The notes under the pieces were generated by a model. That model worked only from the letters and a program-made list of their open reading frames with translations. It did not search any database and was not told where the DNA came from. Of a stretch of 30,508 bases of DNA, positions 15,437-23,210 are shown piece after piece. The DNA comes from Palsa-661 sp035535015. Its GTDB lineage: Bacteria; Actinomycetota; Acidimicrobiia; Acidimicrobiales; UBA8190. How positions within the stretch are numbered: position 1 is the first letter of the stretch; the number at the start of each line of letters is the position of its first letter. The DNA lies in contig DATLQU010000029.1 in the NCBI GenBank assembly GCA_035535015.1, forward strand, positions 1-30,508, written 5' to 3'. The position numbers and the translations under genes are program-made.

Positions 15437-16285
15437 TTGCTGCGCCGCCGGAAGCCGTCAGGGGATCGCCGCCCTCCACATCATCCGGCGTCGCGCGGGG
15501 AACAAGACCCAGCCGACGACCAGGAACGGCTGATCCTCTCCGCCCTCGAGGAGCTGCGCGACACATCGGTGCGCGAGGTCATGACCCCCCGTGTCGACGT
15601 CGTGGGACTGCCCATCCCCGTGCACGCGGCAGACGTGGCCAAGGCCGTGCGCACCACGGGCCTCAGTTGCTTCCCCGTCTACGACGACGATCTCGACCGG
15701 CTGATCGGCGTCCTCTTCGTGAACGACCTCTTCCGCACGGGCTGGGAGATCGACGGCCGCACCGGCGCCGACGCCCGAGGGGACAAACCCTCCCCCCTCG
15801 ACATCTCGCGACGGCTCCGCCAGCCCTATCTGGTGCCCGAGTCGCGCCTCGTTCTCGAGGTCCTCTCCGACATGCGCCGCGACCGGCGGGCCTTCGCCGT
15901 GGTGGTCGACGAGTACGGCGGTGTCGCCGGCGTCCTGACGGTGAAGGACCTTCTCTCGGCTCTGGTGGGCGATCTGCGCGACGAGTTCGACCGGGGCGGC
16001 GAACCCGACATCATCCGGGTCGACCGGACCCGCTGGTTGGTCGATGGCAGTGCGTCCATCGACGACGTCCGGGAGCAGCTCGGCATCGAGCTCCCCGAGG
16101 GGGAGTACGTGACCTTGGGGGGCTATCTCTTCGACGTCTTCGGCCACATCCCCGAAGAGGGCGAGCGCATCCCCTTCGAGGGCTGGGAGCTCCGGGTGGC
16201 CGAGATGGACAAGCGGCGGGTGGCCAAGGTCGTGGTCCAGGCCACCGACAGCGCGCCCACCGGGCTGGCCGACAGCGAGTCCTGA
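15437..16285 (+). CDS. Soluble CorC/HlyC-type protein: CBS pair plus transporter-associated domain
   Basis: A 282-residue protein. EVMTPRVDVVGLP opens the first CBS domain (about 45-105), the second spans about 125-185 (AFAVVVDEYGGVAGVLTVKDLL), and a CorC_HlyC domain follows (about 195-275, DGSASIDDVREQLG to VAEMDKRRVAKVVV). CBS pairs bind adenine nucleotides. Related proteins with a DUF21 membrane part act in magnesium/cobalt efflux, but this one has no membrane segments, as in E. coli CorC. The only upstream in-frame start that keeps the domain whole is TTG 15437, with no clear ribosome-binding site, so translation may be coupled to the receiver gene 17 bases upstream. Confidence 0.85.
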   Translation: MLRRRKPSGDRRPPHHPASRGEQDPADDQERLILSALEELRDTSVREVMTPRVDVVGLPIPVHAADVAKAVRTTGLSCFPVYDDDLDRLIGVLFVNDLFRTGWEIDGRTGADARGDKPSPLDISRRLRQPYLVPESRLVLEVLSDMRRDRRAFAVVVDEYGGVAGVLTVKDLLSALVGDLRDEFDRGGEPDIIRVDRTRWLVDGSASIDDVREQLGIELPEGEYVTLGGYLFDVFGHIPEEGERIPFEGWELRVAEMDKRRVAKVVVQATDSAPTGLADSES

Positions 16286-16438
16286 GAAGTCCTGACGCGG
16301 ACCAGCAGGAACCGCACACCCCCCGGAGCCAGGAATCCGGCGGGCCGAACGGGGCTTGGAGCACCGGCTCAGGCAGTACCATCGTTACCTGTTCATCGGC
16401 GGACCGGACCTCGACGGGGGCGGCCACCACCGGTACAA

Positions 16439-16516
16439 CGGGCTGTAGCGCAGCTTGGTTAGCGCGCCACGTTCGGGACGTGGAGGTCCCGGGTTCAAAT
16501 CCCGGCAGCCCGACCA
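16439..16516 (+). tRNA. tRNA-Pro (anticodon CGG)
   Basis: All arms fold. The acceptor is CGGGCTG with CAGCCCG, the anticodon stem CCACG with CGTGG encloses the loop TTCGGGA (anticodon CGG), and the T-arm is CCGGG, TTCAAAT, CCCGG. The discriminator is A and the CCA end is encoded (16514-16516). Confidence 0.97.
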
Positions 16517-16597
16517 TCTGTGGTAGGCCCCATTCAGTGGACCGCTCTTGGTCGACACCCCGGCCGTGGGATCCACGCCGGGCCCAGGGTCTCCCGG

Positions 16598-17347
16598 TCA
16601 GGCGCGGGCGGCGGCCAGGATCTCGGCCAAGGTGGCCGGCGCCGTCACCGGCAGCAGGTGGCCCGAGTCGACCCGGATGACCGTCACCGGCTGGGGAAGT
16701 CTCCGGGCCATCTCCTCTTGCGCTTCCGGAAGCACCGGACGGTCGCGCTCGTTCAGCACGTAGGTGACGGGGATACCGGCCACCTTCGACCAGTGGACGG
16801 GTTGGAAGTAGTGGTGGACCGTGTCGGCCACACAACGGACGGGGTCGACCACGAAGGCCAGGGTCTCGTCGTCCAGGGGATCGCCGCCATAAGCAACACG
16901 AAACGACTCGGGATCGTCGGGTGGTCCGGGGAGGGTGATCGTCCTGCCCTCGCGCCGAGCCGCGTCGACCGTCTGACGCAACCCCTGGCGATGACGCTCC
17001 TTCATGCAGTCGATCCCGCAACCGCCTTCGGTCGGCACCAGCGCGGCGTTCAAGACGATGGCACTGACCCGCCCGTCGAGGGCGGCGACCACGGCGGGGA
17101 CGACGAGACCTCCCGAGGAATGGGCAACCACAACGACGGGCCCGGTGGGAGCGGCGGCCTCGATGTCGGCCACCACCGAGGCCGCCTCCTCATCGACCGA
17201 CAAGGTGCCGAGGTCGGCCGGCTTGCCGGCCCGGCCGGGAAGATCCACGGCGAGGACGGGTTGATCGAGACGAGGTTGGAGATACGGGAGCAACCGGTCC
17301 CAGAAGCGGCCCGTGGCACCACCACCGTGGATCAGCACGATTGTCAA
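16598..17347 (-). CDS. Alpha/beta hydrolase
   Basis: A 249-residue alpha/beta-hydrolase. It has the oxyanion HGGGATGRFW near the N-terminus (7-16) and the nucleophile elbow AHSSG with S77. An acidic residue sits in NERDRP and the catalytic histidine in DSGHLLPV near the C-terminus. It resembles the small esterase/carboxylesterase-like hydrolases of actinobacteria; the substrate is not known. The frame is open 18 codons further up, but TTG 17347 is chosen because the fold begins there (TIVLIHGGG) and GGCGGGGGTGG lies ahead as a ribosome-binding site. The TTG start makes the exact N-terminus uncertain. Confidence 0.85.
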   Translation of the reverse strand: MTIVLIHGGGATGRFWDRLLPYLQPRLDQPVLAVDLPGRAGKPADLGTLSVDEEAASVVADIEAAAPTGPVVVVAHSSGGLVVPAVVAALDGRVSAIVLNAALVPTEGGCGIDCMKERHRQGLRQTVDAARREGRTITLPGPPDDPESFRVAYGGDPLDDETLAFVVDPVRCVADTVHHYFQPVHWSKVAGIPVTYVLNERDRPVLPEAQEEMARRLPQPVTVIRVDSGHLLPVTAPATLAEILAAARA

Positions 17348-17475
17348 CGTCCACCCCCGCCGGAGACAGCTCGCACGAGCGGTGACACTAGCGGCGGCCA
17401 AGATGAAGACGGGACGAAGACGCGCTCGACAGCTCCGAGACGAGTGGGCTGCGTCCCACCGGACCGAGACATGTC

Positions 17476-17970
17476 ATGGCGCAATCTCGGGCGGTGGGAT
17501 CCGTCGTCGTCTCTACCGCTCTTGACGGCCCGTACGATCAGATCGTGCCGCAGCCGACCGTGCCGGGCGTCGACTACGTCTGCTTCACAGATCAACCGGT
17601 CAGGGCCGCGCCATGGGAGGTCATCGGGGTGAAGCCTTAAGTTGCCGAGCGGTTGGCGGCCCGGGAGCTGAAGATGCATCGGCACACTGGGTCGGACAGT
17701 GGCGCCAGTCGATCTGGATTGACGCCAGCGTGGAGATCCTGTCACGGACGTTCGCCGCTACCGCGCTCGACGCCAAGAACGACGGGATCGCTCTTTTCGC
17801 GCACCCCGATCGTGACTGCATCTACCAAGAGGAAATCGGTGAGAGATCAGATCAGCCTGCCGCCCCTTCGGCGGTCGCTCGTCCTGGCCCCAGGGACGAT
17901 TCCCGGAGACCTGTGGGACACGAACTGATCCGGGTGCGCGAACACCTTCAGCGCAACGCCGAGGTCAGTT
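17476..17970 (+). pseudogene. Broken DUF616 (TOD1/MUCI70 glycosyltransferase-like) gene
   Basis: From ATG 17476 the frame gives a DUF616-like start (TALDGPYDQIVPQP, VDYVCFTD, APWEV) but ends at TAA 17638-17640. Reading through the stop continues the homology (VAERLAARELKMHRH). Near 17690 the match moves to the +1 frame (QSIWIDASVEI, DGIALFAHPDRDCIYQEE). So there is one nonsense change and at least one frameshift in one gene. After about 17835 no homology is visible, and the end at 17970 is only the end of that open frame. The family is tentatively a sugar-transferase-like fold; this copy cannot make a full protein. Confidence 0.75.
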
Positions 17971-18082
17971 GACAACCGGCTGAGCTCCCGGCCGAGGCGA
18001 CCAGGTCCGCCCGGAGCGCAGGGTATGCCGTGCGGAACGCTCTACCCACTTCTCCTCGGGCCGGGCGCCGAGAGCCAGCCGG

Positions 18083-18111
18083 GTTCGGCCGGGCTGACCG
18101 GTCAGCCGAAC
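18083..18111. terminator. Inverted repeat around the stop of the 122-residue hypothetical gene
   Basis: GTTCGGC at 18083-18089 pairs with GCCGAAC at 18105-18111. A competing perfect 16-base palindrome (GGCTGACC, GGTCAGCC) lies at 18092-18107 and covers the stop codon. There is no T-run on the minus strand, so termination activity is only a guess. Confidence 0.35.
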
Positions 18112-18470
18112 TGGTCCCACTCCTCCGAGACGATCTGCATCTCGATCAGAGAGGCCACCTCTTCGGCGAGCTCCGAACAGCGGCAGGGCTGCTCGGCCAG
18201 ATCGGCCTCGAGGACGAGGGAGACGAGCCGGTCGACCACCCGCTGCTGGCCGTTCTCCACGAGCCGGGCCGTAAAGGGCGGGAGCCGGAGGACCAGGAAG
18301 CGCTCGTCCTCGGCGTGGCGGACGAAGGCCTCGAGGAGGACCGAGGCGGCATCGCTCAACTGGGGGTGGTCTCCCTTGTTGGCGACGGGGGGAAGTTCCC
18401 GGGCCATCTCGATCAGACGGGTGTGGGTCCAGAACTCGGGACCGAATTCCGGAACCGGATCGATGGTCAT
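18102..18470 (-). CDS. Small acidic conserved-looking hypothetical protein
   Basis: A 122-residue soluble, acidic, helix-rich protein without membrane segments. It was not recognised as a known family. Visible features are an N-terminal Pro-rich start (MTIDPVPEFGPEFW) and a paired cysteine motif CRC near residue 97. A C-terminal acidic helix follows (EVASLIEMQIVSEEWDQFG). AGGGAGAAGG lies about 9-18 bases before ATG 18470 and acts as the ribosome-binding site. It stands alone on its strand between a pseudogene and an SDR gene. No function is proposed. Confidence 0.65.
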   Translation of the reverse strand: MTIDPVPEFGPEFWTHTRLIEMARELPPVANKGDHPQLSDAASVLLEAFVRHAEDERFLVLRLPPFTARLVENGQQRVVDRLVSLVLEADLAEQPCRCSELAEEVASLIEMQIVSEEWDQFG

Positions 18471-18699
18471 GGAGATGCCCTTCTCCCTGGTGACAGGCGT
18501 CTCCTAAGCATCACCCGGCACGGCGCCGATGACAAGGGCCGGGCGCGCAATTTCGCATCCGTAGGGGGCAGCCCGGTCGTCCGCGGGAGGGGCTGTGACC
18601 AGGGACGATGACGGAGAGTGGGCCCCGCCAGGCAGCGCACCTGGACAAGACGGCTGGCGGCGGCCAGGGTGTCGGGTCAACCGAGCGGGAGGTACCGGG

Positions 18700-19479
18700 G
18701 TGATCCTCGAGGGTCAGGTGTGCGTGATATCAGGCGTGGGACCGGGTCTGGGTCGTCAGGTGGCCTTGGCCGCCGCCCGGCAGGGGGCCGACGTCGTGCT
18801 GGCAGCACGCCGACGCGAGGTGCTCGAGGGTGTGGCCGCCGAGGTCGAGGAGATCGGCCGGAAGGCACTGGTGGTGCCCACCGACGTCACCGAGCCGGCC
18901 CAGTGCGAGAACCTGGCCGCCGCCAGCCTGGCCGAATTCGGCCGGGTCGACGCCCTCGTGAACAACGTCTACAAGGAGGACGTCTTTCTGCCCTTCCAGC
19001 AGGTCGACCTGGCCCAATGGCGGCGTCTGTGCGAAGTGAACCTCTTCGGAAACCTCCAGGTCACGAAGGCTTTTGTGGGACCGATGCAGGAGGCCGGCGG
19101 AGGATCCGTCGTCTTCGTCAACTCCATGGTGACGAGGAAGCCGGCCATGTTCCAGGGCGGCTACGCCACCGCCAAAGGGGGCTTGCTGGTGGCCGCCCGG
19201 GTTCTCGCCTCCGAGCTCGGCGAGCACCAGATCCGGGTCAATTCGGTCCTGCCCGGCTGGATGTGGGGACCGGCGGTCGAGATGTACGTGAAATTCCTGT
19301 CTGACCAGCGGAAATGCACCGAGCAGGAGGTTGTCGACGAGCTCACGGCTCCGATGCCGTTGCGCCGGATCGCCACCGACGTGGAGGTAGCCGGGGCTGT
19401 GATCTTCCTGGCCTCGTCCCTGGCCTCGGGGATCACGGGCCAGATGCTCGATGTGAACAGCGGCGAAATCTTCGGCTGA
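18700..19479 (+). CDS. Short-chain dehydrogenase/reductase (SDR)
   Basis: A 259-residue classical SDR, an NAD(P)-dependent oxidoreductase. The nucleotide motif is SGVGPGLG (11-18), a variant of TGxxxGxG. D62 lies in VVPTDVTEP. The usual NNAG is NNVY (88-91). The catalytic triad S142, Y155, K159 is complete in NSMVTRKP and YATAKG. GTG 18700 has a good ribosome-binding site (GGGAGG, 7 bases upstream). The long upstream open stretch is not needed by the fold and is left out. The substrate is unknown. The protein resembles actinobacterial SDRs that act on steroid- or lipid-like substrates, but this is weak. Confidence 0.93.
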   Translation: MILEGQVCVISGVGPGLGRQVALAAARQGADVVLAARRREVLEGVAAEVEEIGRKALVVPTDVTEPAQCENLAAASLAEFGRVDALVNNVYKEDVFLPFQQVDLAQWRRLCEVNLFGNLQVTKAFVGPMQEAGGGSVVFVNSMVTRKPAMFQGGYATAKGGLLVAARVLASELGEHQIRVNSVLPGWMWGPAVEMYVKFLSDQRKCTEQEVVDELTAPMPLRRIATDVEVAGAVIFLASSLASGITGQMLDVNSGEIFG

Positions 19480-19558
19480 CCCCGGGCGCCGGTTCCCGCC
19501 TCACACGGGCACTGGGTTTGCCCCGGTTGCCCGGAATTTGCTAGGCAATTGCCCCATT

Positions 19559-20737
19559 GTGACTGACGTCGAGATTCACTCGACGGCACCGTCAGGCGGG
19601 AGCAGGTGGTCGGCCCAGAGGGCGATCGTGCTCGCCGGGGTCGTCGTCACAGTTCTTTCCCTCGTCTCCCTGACCCCGCCGCGGCCCGCCGCCGCCGACT
19701 CGCTCTCGAGCGCCCGGGCCCAGGCGACGGAGATCAACGCCCAGTTGCAGGCCGATGCCGCCCGGGTCGACGCCCTCTCGCAGAGTTACGACGTGGCGCT
19801 GCAGAAAGTGCAGCAGCTGAACGCCGCTCTGGCCCAGACCCGGGCGTCCATCGGCAAGGACCAGCAGAGGGTCGCCCTCGACCAGAAGAACCTCCGCCGG
19901 GACGCGCTCGACGCCTACACCACCGATGGTGGGAGCTCCGGACTGCAGTCGATGTTCGGTGGGGGTGGCGAGAAGGCGGTGGTCACCGGCGAATACCGGT
20001 CGGTGGCCGCCGACAACATCTCGAACGCCGTCGACCGGCTGAATCAGGCCGAAAGCCGGCTGACCAAAGAGCAGGGTCAACTTCAGGCGACCCAGGCCCA
20101 GGCCACGACGGCGTTGACCCAGGCCTCCGCCAGCCGCCAACAGGCCGAGACCACGGTGGCCTCCCAGGAAGCGACCCTGGCCAAGGTGAAGGGTCAGATC
20201 GCCACACTGGTGGCCCAGCAGCAGGCGGCTGAGCAGGCGGCGCAGTACGCGGCGTTCGCCAAGCGGGTGGCCGCCGCCAACGCGGCACGGCCCAAGTCGA
20301 CCGGCTCGGCACCGACCGTCACCGTCCCGGTCAAGCTGCCGACGGCGCCGCCGCCCCTGCTTCCGGTCCTGCCCTCGGCCGGCGGCGCATCCGCCGCCCT
20401 GGCCGCCGCCGAGAGCCAGATCGGCGTTCCCTACCATTGGGGCGGGGAGAGCCCCGGGGTGGGTTTCGACTGCTCGGGGTTGACCCAGTGGGCGTGGGGC
20501 CGGGCCGGGGTAAGCATCCCGCGTACGGCCCAGGCACAGTACGACGCCGTCGAGCACGTGTCATTGGGGGCGCTCGAGCCCGGGGATCTCGTCTTCTGGG
20601 GATCCAGTCAGGGTGGCATCTCCCATGTCGCCATCTACGTCGGTGGCGGTGAGGTGATCCACGCGCCGGAGACAGGCCAGGTGGTGCACATCCAGCCCAT
20701 CTGGAACAACGGTCTGGTGGGTGCAGGCCGTCCCTGA
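19559..20737 (+). CDS. Secreted NlpC/P60 peptidoglycan hydrolase with coiled-coil, RipA-like
   Basis: A 392-residue exported cell-wall hydrolase. A signal/transmembrane segment (about 18-46, ending near PRPAAADS) is followed by a long coiled coil (about 48-235, Gln/Ala-rich) and a Pro-rich linker. The C-terminal NlpC/P60 domain (about 275-392) holds the catalytic cysteine in FDCSGL, and the histidine of ISHVAIYVGGG fits the second catalytic residue. Enzymes of this layout cut the D-Glu-mDAP bond of the stem peptide during division, with the coiled coil holding them inactive. GTG 19559 is chosen as start. A TTGCCC/TAGGCA pair with an 18-base gap at 19518-19547 could be its promoter. Confidence 0.9.
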   Translation: MTDVEIHSTAPSGGSRWSAQRAIVLAGVVVTVLSLVSLTPPRPAAADSLSSARAQATEINAQLQADAARVDALSQSYDVALQKVQQLNAALAQTRASIGKDQQRVALDQKNLRRDALDAYTTDGGSSGLQSMFGGGGEKAVVTGEYRSVAADNISNAVDRLNQAESRLTKEQGQLQATQAQATTALTQASASRQQAETTVASQEATLAKVKGQIATLVAQQQAAEQAAQYAAFAKRVAAANAARPKSTGSAPTVTVPVKLPTAPPPLLPVLPSAGGASAALAAAESQIGVPYHWGGESPGVGFDCSGLTQWAWGRAGVSIPRTAQAQYDAVEHVSLGALEPGDLVFWGSSQGGISHVAIYVGGGEVIHAPETGQVVHIQPIWNNGLVGAGRP

Positions 20738-20772
20738 CGGCACCGACCGGTCATCGCTTGCGTCGCTTCTAT

Positions 20773-20806
20773 AGAGTCGGTTGATCTGCAGAGTCGGTTG
20801 ATCTGC
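20773..20806. repeat. Perfect 17-base direct repeat before the aldo/keto reductase
   Basis: AGAGTCGGTTGATCTGC occurs twice end to end (20773-20789, 20790-20806). It starts at a TATAGA-like -10 box (20770-20775) and ends 26 bases before the ATG, so it is placed like an operator or a leader element. Confidence 0.8.
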
Positions 20807-20832
20807 CGGACGATCCCTGAAAGGGCGACACC

Positions 20833-21798
20833 ATGACCATGGAATATCGACGACTGGGCCGTTCCGGATTGCAGGTCAGTGTGCTCTCCTTCGGCTCTTG
20901 GGTGACGTTCGGTCCACAGCTCGACGAAGGCCTCGGTGCCGACTGCCTGGCCGCCGCGTACGACGCCGGAGTCAATTTCTTCGACAACGCCGAGGGATAT
21001 GAGGCAGGCAAGTCGGAGAGCATCATGGGCCGGGCCATCAAGCAACTGAAGTGGCCGCGACACAGCTACGTGATCTCGACCAAGCTCTTCTGGGGCATCC
21101 ACAACATGCCCAACATGCGGAACACGCTGAACCGGAAGTATCTGAGCCAGGCCATCGACGGATCCCTCGAGCGGTTCGGGTTGGACTTCGTCGACCTCGT
21201 CTTCTGCCACCGGGCCGACCCGGCCACTCCGATCGAGGAGACGGTGTGGGCCATGTCCGACATGATCAGCGCCGGCAAGGCTCTCTACTGGGGGACGTCG
21301 GAGTGGACGGCCGACGAGATCCGGGCCGCCTGGGACATCGCCGAGAAGCACCATCTGCACAAGCCGGTGATGGAACAGCCGCAGTACAACATCCTTTGGC
21401 GGGGACGGGTCGAATTCGAGTACGACCGTCTCTACCGCGACATCGGTCTGGGTCTCACGACATGGAGCCCGTTGGCATCGGGGCTGTTGACCGGGAAGTA
21501 CCTGGACGGAGTGCCCGACGGGAGCCGGGGGGCGCTGCCGGGTTACGAATGGCTACAGGGCACGCTGACCGATCCGGACCGGAACACCAAGGTCCGGAAC
21601 CTGCAGAAAGTAGCCGAGGATCTCGACTGCACTCTGGCCCAGTTGTCGATCGCCTGGTGCACGAAGAACCCCCGTGTCTCCACCGTGATCACAGGCGCCA
21701 GCCGGGTGTCACAGGTGCAGGAGAACATGTTGGCCCTCGACGTTATCCCCAAGCTCGACGCCGCGGTGATGGCCCGGATCGACGAGATCACGCGCTAG
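20833..21798 (+). CDS. Aldo/keto reductase, Kv-beta/YghZ-like
   Basis: A 321-residue NADPH-dependent aldo/keto reductase. The catalytic tetrad is complete: D51 and Y56 in FFDNAEGY, K84 in VISTKLFW, and H126 in VFCHRADP. The length and the SEWTADEIR and SPLASGLLTGKYLDG motifs place it in the potassium-channel beta-subunit/YghZ group, which reduces aldehydes such as methylglyoxal. GAAAGGG lies ahead of ATG 20833. A perfect 17-base tandem repeat just upstream suggests separate regulation. It converges on the tyrosine phosphatase gene, 10 bases apart. Confidence 0.94.
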   Translation: MTMEYRRLGRSGLQVSVLSFGSWVTFGPQLDEGLGADCLAAAYDAGVNFFDNAEGYEAGKSESIMGRAIKQLKWPRHSYVISTKLFWGIHNMPNMRNTLNRKYLSQAIDGSLERFGLDFVDLVFCHRADPATPIEETVWAMSDMISAGKALYWGTSEWTADEIRAAWDIAEKHHLHKPVMEQPQYNILWRGRVEFEYDRLYRDIGLGLTTWSPLASGLLTGKYLDGVPDGSRGALPGYEWLQGTLTDPDRNTKVRNLQKVAEDLDCTLAQLSIAWCTKNPRVSTVITGASRVSQVQENMLALDVIPKLDAAVMARIDEITR

Positions 21799-21808
21799 GA
21801 ACGCTGGT

Positions 21809-22570
21809 CTATTCGAGAAATTCGGTCCGCAGGACCTCGACGTCGGAGCTCAACCCGAGAGTCTCGGCCAAGGCGTCGAAGGAGCCGTAGGCAGAGCGGA
21901 CGCCGGCCACGAATCCCGCCATCGAGGCCGGTTCGGCCGACAGGATCACCGGCCGGTAGCGCTCGACGATCTCCGAGGCATCAGGGTAACGATCCAACAG
22001 GTGCTCGAGGACCCGGAGCATGGCTTCGTAGCTGAGGGCGTAGTCGTCGACGATGACCTCGTCGGAGACGCCCAGAAAACCGAGAACGAGGCCGGAGAGG
22101 ACGCCGGTGCGGTCCTTGCCCACGCTGCAGTGGAAGACGGCGGGCTGACGGCTGGGATCGGCCAGAAGGCGGACGGCGGCGGAGACCGTCTCAATCCCCT
22201 CCGACAACATGCCCAGGTAGCGCTCGGCCACGAAGGCGGAGCGCTCCCAGTCGGCTGATTCCTCCTCGCCGGGCAGGGTGTCGGTCAGGGGGAGATGGTG
22301 ATAGCTGACGCCGTCCACGCCCTCGGGAAAGCGGCCCTGGGTGTCGGCCTCGAGTACCGTGCGCAGGTCGATGACGGTGGCGATGCCCAGCTCCCGGAGG
22401 ATCGCCAAGTCGGATTCGGTCAGCCGGGACAGTCCGTCGGCCCGGAAGAGCCGGCGCCAACGGGTGGTATGACCGTCGACCGTCGGGTAGCCGCCGAGAT
22501 CCCGGAAATTGAAGCAGCCATCAAAGACGAGCTTGCGGCTCGGATCCGTGTTGGCCGGAGGCGAGGACAT
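21809..22570 (-). CDS. Tyrosine-protein phosphatase, PtpB-like (HCx5R)
   Basis: A 253-residue phosphatase. It begins with FNFRDLGGYPT, the signature of the bacterial Y_phosphatase3/PtpB family. The active-site loop is HCSVGKDRTG with C148 and R154, and the lysine and aspartate in the loop are typical of this group, which can act on phosphotyrosine and phosphoinositides. There is no signal peptide, so it would act in the cytoplasm unless secreted as mycobacterial PtpB is. A TATCGT -10 box ends 8 bases before ATG 22570; GGGAGG is also present but only 2 bases from the start codon, so the message is probably leaderless. Confidence 0.93.
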   Translation of the reverse strand: MSSPPANTDPSRKLVFDGCFNFRDLGGYPTVDGHTTRWRRLFRADGLSRLTESDLAILRELGIATVIDLRTVLEADTQGRFPEGVDGVSYHHLPLTDTLPGEEESADWERSAFVAERYLGMLSEGIETVSAAVRLLADPSRQPAVFHCSVGKDRTGVLSGLVLGFLGVSDEVIVDDYALSYEAMLRVLEHLLDRYPDASEIVERYRPVILSAEPASMAGFVAGVRSAYGSFDALAETLGLSSDVEVLRTEFLE

Positions 22571-22578
22571 CGCCTCCC

Positions 22579-22584
22579 ACGATA
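22579..22584 (-). promoter_or_regulatory. -10 box TATCGT for the tyrosine phosphatase gene
   Basis: TATCGT on the minus strand ends 8 bases before ATG 22570, the same layout as at the mrp, NUDIX, DUF929 and receiver genes. Confidence 0.45.
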
Positions 22585-22668
22585 TCCAGCGGGTCCGCGA
22601 CGTCCGAATCGAGCGGTCACCGGCGGACCGGGGAAGCCGGTGGCCTCATCTAACCTGGAGGGCGCTAC

Positions 22669-22741
22669 GGGGCTGTAGCTCAGTTGGTAGAGCAGCTGGT
22701 TTGCAACCAGCAGGTCGCCGGTTCGAGTCCGGTCAGCTCCA
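22669..22741 (+). tRNA. tRNA-Ala (anticodon TGC)
   Basis: The gene folds fully: the acceptor GGGGCTG pairs with CAGCTCC, giving the G3-U70 pair that marks tRNA-Ala. The anticodon stem GCTGG/CCAGC encloses TTTGCAA (anticodon TGC), and the T-loop is TTCGAGT. CCA is not encoded. A degenerate copy of its 3' half lies at 27986-28028, so this gene looks like an integration target. Confidence 0.97.
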
Positions 22742-22785
22742 CTCGGTTTGAGTAGCGTCCGGCCAGGTACACCTTGACGCCCTTA

Positions 22786-23106
22786 CTAAAACCATCGGTG
22801 GCACTCAGCCTCGACTCCAGTCGGTGTGCCCGTTCGGAAGGCATCAAGGCAGGGCCCCTCTTGGGCCTGCAATTCGAACAGCTCCAGGACTCGCATCGTC
22901 TCATTGGACGAAGCGGCCAGTTGGGGCTCTCCGTTGTCGGGGGCCACGAGAATGACACCGACGGCAGAGACGCCGAGCAACTTCACGCAAGGGTCGGTGA
23001 GTCCGGTCAGGACGTCGATGACGTCGAAGTTCTCGACCACGGTATCGGCCAACTCGATCAGGGCGTGGACAACGTCTGCTTCTCGGGGCATCTCGGACTC
23101 TTTCAT
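22786..23106 (-). pseudogene. Truncated GAF-domain gene (type A), C-terminal half lost
   Basis: About 106 residues remain. They match the first part of the intact gene at 29523-30272 (FDVIDVLTGLTDPCVKLLGV against FDVVDLLTMVADRCVEVLDV, then VLELFELQAQEGPCLDAFRTGTP). Homology stops right after RTGTP; the rest of the GAF domain and the whole ANTAR domain are missing. The breakpoint is about 70 bases from the end of tRNA-Ala, as expected if an integration or deletion at the tRNA cut the gene. It follows the type B gene on the same strand. ATG 23106, ATG 23091 and GTG 23121 are all possible starts. Confidence 0.8.
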
Positions 23107-23210
23107 CGGCGTGTCGACCACCTACTCACCAAAAGTCGTGGTCGAACCTATTGCATTACACGAGAGTCAGCCAGCCCATAATCGCATGGGATTGGCATAA
23201 GACGAGGCAT

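Noticed and set aside
18595..18699. Upstream extension of the SDR gene to residue -35
   Set aside because: The extension has no fold role, and GTG 18700 has a good ribosome-binding site at the family N-terminus.
22680..22958. Minus-strand frame beginning VELTGLEPATCWLQTSCS
   Set aside because: This is the well-known false protein made by reading tRNA-Ala backwards; the same applies to the frame over 27659-28027 at the tRNA relic.
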